Assembly (NCBI GenBank): GCA_947169915.1
Contig: CAMVRN010000005.1
Location: forward strand, 1-64,000
Length of the DNA stretch: 64,000 nt
Reading direction: 5' to 3'
Origin: an uncultured Candidatus Saccharibacteria bacterium
Lineage (GTDB): Bacteria; Patescibacteriota; Saccharimonadia; Saccharimonadales; Saccharimonadaceae
This document shows positions 27,331 through 34,417 of this stretch, piece after piece. The notes under the pieces are model-generated. The model was not told the origin of the DNA. It ran no database searches and saw nothing but the letters and a program-made list of their open reading frames with translations. Made by a program: the position numbers and the translations under genes. Positions within the stretch are counted from its first letter, which is position 1. The number at the start of each line of letters is the position of its first letter.

Positions 27331-28917
27331 CTAGGAGTCTATTCTATTCAATGGCTCTGTTCTGAGATGCCTTACAGCAGAACGCGTATCGTAGTCCGTT
27401 TTGGATTCTTGGGAAAGGATATGTTTATCATCGAAGATTTCTTTGATTTCTGCATAGATTTTTTTCTGATTTTCTTGAAGCTTTGGATATAACACTGCTG
27501 GCTTTAATCGCCCTTCTGGCAGGCCATGGGCGATACAGCCGTCAAATTGAATGATAAGTTCATTGACTTCTCTCAGTAGATTTAGTGCGTTGCGGCGCTC
27601 TTCGATGTCGGAGAGGTCGAATTCTGGACGCAAGGAATAGTTTTCGGTCGAGCGACAGCCATATATTTCTAGATTGCGTTTGTATTTCTTTTCCAAAGTC
27701 GTTAGCTCTTCAAGGAAATATGGGAGATTACTGGCCGGAACTGAAAAGTCGTGGATTATATTTGGTCTTTCGGCTTTACCTGCACAATTTAAGTATGAGC
27801 AGATGCAAGATTCGAACTCATCAAATGCGCTGGAGTTTTCCTGATTTTCAATGTTCATGTATGCCGATTTTGGTAGGAATTGAGACAGTTGTTTAATTTT
27901 GCGCTTCGCTCGGTTAGGCTTTTCGGCAAATGAAACTAGGACGATATATCCATCTTCAAACTTTCGCGTGAGTAAGCTTGGTTTTTTTCCACTCTCCTCT
28001 GTCGTCTTAAAAATACGTGCATCATATAGCATAATCGAACGAGGCGAAAGTTTTTCTGCAAAGCTAATAAATTCATCTGCGGATTTGTAATTTGAGAACA
28101 ACGCAAAAATCCTATCTTCGCGAGGCGGGATGACGTCGACATGCAGGATGACTTCAGTAATGATAGCTAGTGTGCCTTCAGAGCCATATAGAACCGGTAA
28201 TAGGTCAAAGAATCTGCCTTGATTCTTTCTGATTGAACCTATGTATGGATAACCGACATGAGAGTTGATTGGAATCTCGCTAATTTGTTCCGCGTAGTCA
28301 TTTATAAGTTCATCAATTTTTTCGTAAATCTCTCCTTCTTGATTTCTTTGTTTCTTCTTTTGGAGAAGCTTTTTTTGATTGATTTTTGAGGTCTGAACAA
28401 GGTCGCCGTTTGGAAGAACAAATTCTACCCTATCTACGTAGGTCGTAATACCACCGTACTGTTTTGAAAGATTGTCTCGTGGTGCATTTGCAATTAATCC
28501 GCCAATCGTTTCGTTCGGGTCCGCTTCTACAGGAAGAGTCAGCCCGTGCCCTGCTAAGATTGCTTTAAGCTTACCAAGTGTCAAACCTGCTTCGATATGA
28601 ATTAGTCTGTCGTGTGCATCAAACTCGAGCACGTGGTCTAGTTTTTCTGTCGAGATAACAATTCCGGAGGATAAGTCCGAGCCTGTCTTTGATAGTCCTG
28701 AGCCGCGGACTGCGATTGGCAGTTTATAATCCTTTTCTGCGAGTTGGTGCACGAAGCGTACAATCTTTCGGATATCCGATACGGTTTCTGGTATCGCTAC
28801 GAAACGTGGCTTGATTTTTAAAACAGAGCGGTCGGTAGAGTATGCCTCAAGTATAGAGTCCTTATCAAAAATATTGCCGGATAAATGGCTATTCAAATAT
28901 ACTGCGATTTTATTCAC
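27331..28917 (-). CDS. FAD-linked oxidase (GlcD / D-lactate dehydrogenase-like)
   Basis: 528 residues from the GTG at 28917. The N-terminal half is a FAD-binding type 4 (PCMH) domain: PRFVAIPETVSDIRKIVRF, PIAVRGSGLSKTGSDL, GLTLPVEADPNETIGGLIAN and GSEGTLAIITEVILHV. The C-terminal half is a substrate-cap domain with IDGCIAHGLPEGRLKP. Relatives oxidise D-lactate, glycolate or similar 2-hydroxy acids. No Fe-S subunit (GlcF-like) gene is adjacent. The track start (TTG 28932) is replaced because GGTGGG sits 7 nt before this GTG. Whether it is membrane-linked is unclear; no membrane segment is visible. Confidence 0.82.
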   Translation of the reverse strand: MNKIAVYLNSHLSGNIFDKDSILEAYSTDRSVLKIKPRFVAIPETVSDIRKIVRFVHQLAEKDYKLPIAVRGSGLSKTGSDLSSGIVISTEKLDHVLEFDAHDRLIHIEAGLTLGKLKAILAGHGLTLPVEADPNETIGGLIANAPRDNLSKQYGGITTYVDRVEFVLPNGDLVQTSKINQKKLLQKKKQRNQEGEIYEKIDELINDYAEQISEIPINSHVGYPYIGSIRKNQGRFFDLLPVLYGSEGTLAIITEVILHVDVIPPREDRIFALFSNYKSADEFISFAEKLSPRSIMLYDARIFKTTEESGKKPSLLTRKFEDGYIVLVSFAEKPNRAKRKIKQLSQFLPKSAYMNIENQENSSAFDEFESCICSYLNCAGKAERPNIIHDFSVPASNLPYFLEELTTLEKKYKRNLEIYGCRSTENYSLRPEFDLSDIEERRNALNLLREVNELIIQFDGCIAHGLPEGRLKPAVLYPKLQENQKKIYAEIKEIFDDKHILSQESKTDYDTRSAVRHLRTEPLNRIDS

Positions 28918-28981
28918 GTGAATGCCCACCAATTAACATATATTTAATTATAATGCGGTCTAGCTTTTTTTAAAAGAGTTT

Positions 28982-29596
28982 TTATAGCTCAAAAAGCGTT
29001 TTTAGTTTTTCAAATACTTCTTCAGGCGCGCCTTTTGCATCTAAAGTTGGGACATTGTATTTTTTTGCCACTTCTAGATATGCCTTATTAAGACGTGCTT
29101 GGAATTCGGCGTCTTTTGATTTAAAGAATTCCTTGCTGCGTTTGCCCTGCGAAATTAATCTCTTCTTTCTTTCTTCGTCGGATAATGTAAAAATAACATA
29201 TTTATCTGGATTAAAGTATTCACTTGGCATTAGTTCTTTATGAATTCTTGCAATAAAGCTTTTTGATACTCCTGTTCCATAACCTTCATAGATAAGAGTC
29301 GAAAACCAGCTACGAGTAATGATTACGACTTTGTTCTCTTTGAGGGCAGGTTCTGCGTATTTCTTCCATTGTTCATATCTGTTTACAAGAAAGAGCAAGA
29401 CTCTCGTTTTTTTATCGATACCATAATCATTTTTGTAGTTTAGATTTGTGATTCCTGAAATAAATGGGTCTTTTGATTCTGTCCCTGATTCGGAATAGTG
29501 AACAACATCTTTGCCTTGTTTCTCAAAAAACTCTTTCAATAGACATGCTTGCGTGTCTTTACCCGTTGCGTCTTGGCCTTCGACAAATATTAACAT
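28982..29596 (-). CDS. tmk: Thymidylate kinase
   Basis: 204 residues from the ATG at 29596 (MLIFVEGQDATGKDTQ). Phosphorylates dTMP to dTDP. The P-loop is EGQDATGKDTQ; the DR(Y/F/S) region is TRSWFSTLIYEGYG, and the lid region is Arg/Lys-rich (SDEERKKRLISQGKRSKEFF). The start shares one base with the stop of tdk (TAATG), so thymidine kinase and thymidylate kinase are co-translated as a two-step salvage route to dTDP. This fits a host-dependent cell that scavenges thymidine. Confidence 0.9.
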   Translation of the reverse strand: MLIFVEGQDATGKDTQACLLKEFFEKQGKDVVHYSESGTESKDPFISGITNLNYKNDYGIDKKTRVLLFLVNRYEQWKKYAEPALKENKVVIITRSWFSTLIYEGYGTGVSKSFIARIHKELMPSEYFNPDKYVIFTLSDEERKKRLISQGKRSKEFFKSKDAEFQARLNKAYLEVAKKYNVPTLDAKGAPEEVFEKLKTLFEL

Positions 29597-30183
29597 TAGT
29601 TTTCTCCCTTTAGATATTTGAAAAAACATGCCGGACAAAGGGCTCTGTATTCTATTTTTGAAGTGCCATCTATAAGAACATCTGGCCCTTTTGTCACGAG
29701 TTTATCATCCAGAAAACGACAGTTCATTGTCGCCTTGTGACCACATTCGCAGATTGTTTTGAGCTCTTCGATATCGTGTGCGATTTGAAGTAATCGTGTT
29801 GCGCCTTCGAATCCGCCATCCTCTTGACGGAAATTCAGTCTTAGCCCATAAGCCATAACAGGTATGTCGAGCTGTATGGTGATTTGCATTAGTTGGTCAG
29901 CTTGCTCCTTAGTTAGAAATTGGGCTTCGTCGACTAGAACGCAGGCTACGCCTGCGTATTTTTCCGCGACTTCTTTGAATAGGTCCATATTCTTTTCGAA
30001 GCATAAATCAGTTTCTCTTTCAGGGCCTATGCGCGTGAGCAACTTTTCTCCATTTTTTGTGTCAGTTTTTGGTTTCATCACGCAGACTTGATGGCCGCGT
30101 TCCTCATAATTGAAGGCGACTTGGAGAAGTTGCATTGTTTTGCCACATCCCATGGCGCCGTATCTAAAATACAGTTTTGCCAT
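29596..30183 (-). CDS. tdk: Thymidine kinase (type II)
   Basis: 195 residues. Converts thymidine to dTMP with ATP. Motifs: P-loop GAMGCGKTMQLLQ, VDEAQFLTKEQADQL (catalytic Glu region), AYGLRLNFRQE, and zinc ligands in CECGHKAT and CPACF. The loop GAMGCGKT differs from the usual GPMFSGKS. A TGATACAAT box lies 9 nt before the ATG and GAAGG could serve as a ribosome-binding site. It overlaps tmk by one base. Confidence 0.92.
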   Translation of the reverse strand: MAKLYFRYGAMGCGKTMQLLQVAFNYEERGHQVCVMKPKTDTKNGEKLLTRIGPERETDLCFEKNMDLFKEVAEKYAGVACVLVDEAQFLTKEQADQLMQITIQLDIPVMAYGLRLNFRQEDGGFEGATRLLQIAHDIEELKTICECGHKATMNCRFLDDKLVTKGPDVLIDGTSKIEYRALCPACFFKYLKGEN

Positions 30184-30211
30184 AATACCTTCATTGTATC
30201 ACAAAGAAGGA

Positions 30212-30859
30212 TTATGGTCGGCCTGTGTTTGGAGCCTTCGGGATGAAAATGAGCGAATCGATAATTTCGTTTTTATCTTTTGTTTTGTTCTTTGTAACGA
30301 TTTCAAGAATATTGTCTTCGACTGTATCTTTGCCTTCGTTTTTTGGTAGGTATTCAGGGTCGGCTATTACGCCGTAAATATTTACTTCTACTACAGCGGC
30401 CGAAGGTTCTTCGAAATTGATTTCGGCGGTCTCTTTTTCTCTTTCCGAAATTGGCTCTTCAGCGCAGCTTTCATCCTCGTATTCTGGCGCTTCACCTGAT
30501 AATTCTTCAAAAATGCCTCTATATTCTGGCTCTATAATTGGGCCTGTATTGTCTTTGATATCGCCGCCGTTTGGGTTCTCTTCAGGTTCTTCGGGAGCTG
30601 AGGCATTATTGTCTAGGGTCTCTCTACTTTCTTTAGGCTCTTCTAATACGCCGTGCTCAGGAGCTTGAATTGGCTCTTCAGGCAGTAATTCTTCGAAGAC
30701 GCATGGTCCTGACTCTAAGCATGTCATCATATAGTTTGATTCGGCAAACGCACTTGTTTGGTTGATATTTATTAAATTGCCTCCTAACAAGATGGACGCC
30801 GAGAACCCTCCTGTTAGAAAAAGGACAGAAAAAAATAATAGGTTGTTGAATTTTGTCAT
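30212..30859 (-). CDS. Acidic secreted Pro/Glu-rich protein ending in PKAPNTGRP
   Basis: 215 residues. The first 35 or so residues form a signal peptide (LLFFSVLFLTGGFSASILLGG), with cleavage likely near AFAES. The mature chain is extremely acidic (repeated EEP, PEEPEENP) with two cysteine pairs at most. It ends PKAPNTGRP and then stops, so a motif resembling an APNTG sortase signal is present but the following membrane segment and charged tail are missing. The promoter TTGCAT-17-TAGTAT lies 6 nt before the ATG (leaderless) and overlaps a perfect palindrome. Function unknown. Confidence 0.75.
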   Translation of the reverse strand: MTKFNNLLFFSVLFLTGGFSASILLGGNLININQTSAFAESNYMMTCLESGPCVFEELLPEEPIQAPEHGVLEEPKESRETLDNNASAPEEPEENPNGGDIKDNTGPIIEPEYRGIFEELSGEAPEYEDESCAEEPISEREKETAEINFEEPSAAVVEVNIYGVIADPEYLPKNEGKDTVEDNILEIVTKNKTKDKNEIIDSLIFIPKAPNTGRP

Positions 30860-30865
30860 TATGAG

Positions 30866-30894
30866 ATACTAACATATACTTGACTATTATGCAA
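30866..30894 (-). promoter_or_regulatory. Promoter of the acidic secreted protein
   Basis: Minus strand TTGCAT (30894-30889), 17-nt spacer, TAGTAT (30871-30866), 6 nt, ATG at 30859. The mRNA would begin at or next to the A of the ATG. Confidence 0.6.
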
Positions 30895-30900
30895 GTATAT
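30874..30900. promoter_or_regulatory. Perfect inverted repeat, candidate operator
   Basis: ATATACTTG (30874-30882), 9-nt centre, CAAGTATAT (30892-30900). It covers the -35 and most of the spacer of the promoter for the acidic secreted protein, which is a typical place for a dimeric repressor. As RNA it would be an AT-rich hairpin without a U-tract, so a terminator is less likely. Confidence 0.55.
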
Positions 30901-32679
30901 TTATTCTTCAGAAAATTGCGAGTTATACAATTCTGCGTAGAACCCTTTTTTCTTAAGGAGTTCTTTGTGATTACCTTGCTCGATTATATTGCCTTCTTTA
31001 ACTACTAGAATTAAATCAGCGTTGCGGACAGTTGAGAGTCTGTGCGCGATAACGAATGATGTTCTCCCATTTGTAAGTTTTTCAAATGCTTCTTGTATTT
31101 TTTGCTCAGCTCTCGTATCTACGTTTGACGTAGCTTCATCGAGAATCATCATTGGGGGATTTTCCAACAGTGCCCGTGCTATCGTGAGAAGTTGTTTTTC
31201 TCCGGCTGATACATTGTCGGAGTCTTCACTTATTTTTGCGTTGTACCCCCCCTTCATTGACTCAATTAAGTGATTTATACCGGCTGCTTCTGCAGATTCT
31301 TTTATTTCCTGCATTGACGCAGAAGTCTTGCCATAGCTTAGGTTTTCTTTGATTGTCCCGGAAAACAGCCAGGTATCCTGCAATACCATACCAAACAAAG
31401 CACGCACGTCTGAGCGCTTCATCTCGGAGGTTGGGATGCCATCAATTGTGATATATCCTGAATCTGGGTCGTAAAATCGCATAAGCAAGTTCACGAGAGT
31501 TGTTTTTCCAGCTCCCGTTGGACCTACGATTGCGACTTTCATGCCGGGCTCGATTTTTGCGGAAAAGTGTTTGATTACTGGTTTCTTCTTATCGTAGCTG
31601 AAGGATACGTCGTGGAATTCAATTGCGCCTTTAACTTTTTCTACCTTCTTTGATTCTTCCTTGTCCGGAACATCTTCTGGTTCAGCTAAGAAATTAAAGA
31701 CACGTTCTGATGCGGCTAGGGTTTGCTGGAATGTAGCGACTATTTCGGAAAGGTTCGAAAGCGGCTGATTGAATCTCGATAGATATTGGAAAAATGCTTG
31801 AATGTTGCCGATAAGTAAACGTCCATCAAGAACCATGCTACCACCAAAAATACAAACTATGACGTAGCCTAGATTTGTAAAGAAATGGACAATCGGAAAA
31901 GCTAAGGAGGATAAGAATCTCGATTTCCAGCTTTCGATGTATAGTTTCTCATTTGTCTTTTCGAACTCGGCTATCGAGGCTTTTTCGTGGGAATTAGACT
32001 TGATGATTAGCTGTCCGGAGTAGTCTTCTTCGATATGCGCGTTAAGTTCTCCTAGCGTCTTTCTTTGTGATACGAAATATTTTTGCGCTCTTTTTGCAAT
32101 TTTTCCCACGAAGAACGTCGAAAGCGGAACTACAGCTAGAGCCGTGAGCGCTAGTAGTGGAGAAATGATGAACATCATAACTAGCGAGCCTACGATTGTA
32201 GTTGTGTTGGTTATGACTTGTGCGAGGCCTTCTGTGAGTGAATCCCATAAGGTATCAACATCGTTGTTTAAGATACTTATCGTATCTCCGAATTTGTGTG
32301 TGTCGAAATATGAAATTGGAAGACGCGTAATTTTAGCCATGATATCATTTCGTAGTTTTTCTGTATATTTTGCCGTAGCACGAGACAGCAAAAAGTGTTC
32401 GAAGTATCCAAGTACGGACATAACGGCGTAAATAAAGATTAGCTGTATCGCGAAGGTTTTAATTGGAGAAAAATCAATTGAACCGGTGCTAGATAAAGAG
32501 CTTATGGCCGAATTTGTCATTTCGCCAAGAATCTTTGGGCTTAATAGCCTCAGAATGCTAGATGCGACCGTAAATAGCAAAGCAATGAAAAACACAAACC
32601 GAAAATGTTTTAACGATTTAATAAATGTCGAAAGTGACTTTTTTGCGTTCTTTGGGTGTTCTGTAGTCATTCTAGGCAT
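30901..32679 (-). CDS. ABC exporter half-transporter, catalytically complete subunit
   Basis: 592 residues from the ATG at 32679, which has AGGAG at 7-nt spacing; the track start at 32703 has none. Six membrane segments (about 30-320) are followed by an ATPase domain: Walker A GPTGAGKTT, Q-loop MVLQDTWLFSGT, signature VSAGEKQ (weakened from LSGGQ), Walker B MMILDEAT with the catalytic Glu, and IAHRLST with the switch His. It overlaps the next half-transporter gene by 8 bases. Together they form a heterodimeric type IV exporter like LmrCD/BmrCD/TM287-288, exporting lipids, peptides or drugs; the substrate is unknown. Confidence 0.92.
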   Translation of the reverse strand: MPRMTTEHPKNAKKSLSTFIKSLKHFRFVFFIALLFTVASSILRLLSPKILGEMTNSAISSLSSTGSIDFSPIKTFAIQLIFIYAVMSVLGYFEHFLLSRATAKYTEKLRNDIMAKITRLPISYFDTHKFGDTISILNNDVDTLWDSLTEGLAQVITNTTTIVGSLVMMFIISPLLALTALAVVPLSTFFVGKIAKRAQKYFVSQRKTLGELNAHIEEDYSGQLIIKSNSHEKASIAEFEKTNEKLYIESWKSRFLSSLAFPIVHFFTNLGYVIVCIFGGSMVLDGRLLIGNIQAFFQYLSRFNQPLSNLSEIVATFQQTLAASERVFNFLAEPEDVPDKEESKKVEKVKGAIEFHDVSFSYDKKKPVIKHFSAKIEPGMKVAIVGPTGAGKTTLVNLLMRFYDPDSGYITIDGIPTSEMKRSDVRALFGMVLQDTWLFSGTIKENLSYGKTSASMQEIKESAEAAGINHLIESMKGGYNAKISEDSDNVSAGEKQLLTIARALLENPPMMILDEATSNVDTRAEQKIQEAFEKLTNGRTSFVIAHRLSTVRNADLILVVKEGNIIEQGNHKELLKKKGFYAELYNSQFSEE

Positions 32680-34417
32680 TTGAAAGCTCCTTTTTGAACT
32701 CATCTTCGGAAACTTGGCTTTTGACTATTTCGCGGTACACTTTGCATTTGTTCAATAATTCGTTATGTTTACCTTGGCCGACGATTTTGCCACCGTCGAG
32801 TACGATGATTTGGTCTGCATCTTTTATGGTACTAACTCTCTGCGCTACAACTAGTACTACTGCATCTTTAGTCTCTGGCTTCAATGCTTCACGAAGTTTT
32901 TTGTCGGTCTTCATATCTAGAGCTGAAAAACTATCATCGAAGATATAGATTTCTGGTTTCTTTGCGATGGCACGTGCGATTGACAAACGCTGTTTTTGTC
33001 CGCCAGAAACATTTGAGCCTCCTTGCGCAATATGTGCGTTAAACTTTTTATCGAGTTTTTCGACAAATTCATACGCTTGTGCAACTTTAGCGCTCATTTT
33101 GATGTCGTTATCATTTATCGAAGGGGCGCCAAAGGTGATATTGTCGCTTACTGTACCGGAAAACAGGACTCCTCTTTGAGAAACATACCCTATTCGTTTC
33201 ATTAGGTCTTCTGAAGAGTAATCTTTTATATTAAGTCCATCTACAAGAATTTCGCCGCTCGTTGTGTCATAGAAGCGTGGTACTAAGGATATTAGGGTTG
33301 ACTTTCCAGAGCCTGTAGAGCCAATGAATGCTGTTGTTTCTCCCGCGTTTGCTTTGAACGATATATTTGATAAAACCTTTTCTTCTGCGCCTGAATAAAC
33401 GAAGTCGACATTTTTAAATTCGATTGACGGGGCGACATTAGGAACGCCTTCTGTTTTCTCTTTCCAAGAAATTATGTTTTTTGTTTTGAAGACTTCTTGC
33501 AAACGCCCAGCAGATACATTTGCTCTTGGGAGAATGACAAATAGCATTGTTAGAATCAAGAACGCAATGAGCACCTGCGATGCATACTGAACGAACGCCA
33601 TCATGTCTCCAAGGTAGGTAATATCTGCTTCGAGACGATTAAGTGATAACCATACGATAATTAGCGTTATGCCGTCGAATACCAAGTTTGTGAGTGGGTC
33701 TTGCAAGGCCATAAGGCGGTCGAAGAATATGGCGGTTTTTGTTATTTCGCGATTTGTTTTGGTGAACTTTTGTTGTTCATACGACTCTTTATTGAAGGCT
33801 CTTACGACGCGCAGGCCGGTGAGATTTTCCCTAGCTATGAGTACCAAGCGGTCAATGAGTTTTTGAAATAGTTTAAACTTTGGAATAACAAGTGCCATGA
33901 TTATGCCTGTAAATACGATAATCACTCCAATGCCAAGAGCGATGGTCCAGGTTAAATCTGGTGCGGTTTGGAAAGCTTGGATGATTGCGCCTAAGCCCAT
34001 CATCGGGGCGCGTAGCATCATCGTAAGCATCATCATGATTGCTCCAGAAACTTGGTCGATGTCGTTTGTAGTTCGATTAATCAATGACGCAGTAGAAAAA
34101 TTATCTATTTCGGCGATGCTGAAACTGAGAACTTTTTTATAGAAATCGGAGCGCAAGTCTCGCGTGAAGGCGGCGCCTACTCTTGCCGAGAAGAAATGTG
34201 TCACAATGGCACACAATGAAGCTACAACGGTGAATAATAACATTTTAAGACCGACGTTCAGGATTAGAGTTTCATCTCCAGCCGTGATACCGTTATTCAC
34301 TATCTCTGCCATTAAAGCGGGGAGTTGCAATGTTAGGTAGGTTTGTCCGCCCATAAAAACGATAAGCAATATGCATTGCAACCAATAGGGCTTTAAGTAT
34401 TTTACTAATCTAAACAT
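32672..34417 (-). CDS. ABC exporter half-transporter, degenerate-site subunit
   Basis: 581 residues, with six membrane segments and then an ATPase domain. Walker A GSTGSGKST and signature VSGGQKQRL are good. The Walker B glutamate is Asp (IYIFDDSFSALD), and the switch histidine is Gln (VVAQRVSTI). These changes, with the weak VSAGE signature of the partner, put one degenerate site and one active site in the heterodimer, as known for BmrCD, LmrCD and TM287/288. It starts right after the ileS stop codon with no gap, so it is in the ileS transcript. Confidence 0.92.
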   Translation of the reverse strand: MFRLVKYLKPYWLQCILLIVFMGGQTYLTLQLPALMAEIVNNGITAGDETLILNVGLKMLLFTVVASLCAIVTHFFSARVGAAFTRDLRSDFYKKVLSFSIAEIDNFSTASLINRTTNDIDQVSGAIMMMLTMMLRAPMMGLGAIIQAFQTAPDLTWTIALGIGVIIVFTGIIMALVIPKFKLFQKLIDRLVLIARENLTGLRVVRAFNKESYEQQKFTKTNREITKTAIFFDRLMALQDPLTNLVFDGITLIIVWLSLNRLEADITYLGDMMAFVQYASQVLIAFLILTMLFVILPRANVSAGRLQEVFKTKNIISWKEKTEGVPNVAPSIEFKNVDFVYSGAEEKVLSNISFKANAGETTAFIGSTGSGKSTLISLVPRFYDTTSGEILVDGLNIKDYSSEDLMKRIGYVSQRGVLFSGTVSDNITFGAPSINDNDIKMSAKVAQAYEFVEKLDKKFNAHIAQGGSNVSGGQKQRLSIARAIAKKPEIYIFDDSFSALDMKTDKKLREALKPETKDAVVLVVAQRVSTIKDADQIIVLDGGKIVGQGKHNELLNKCKVYREIVKSQVSEDEFKKELSNA

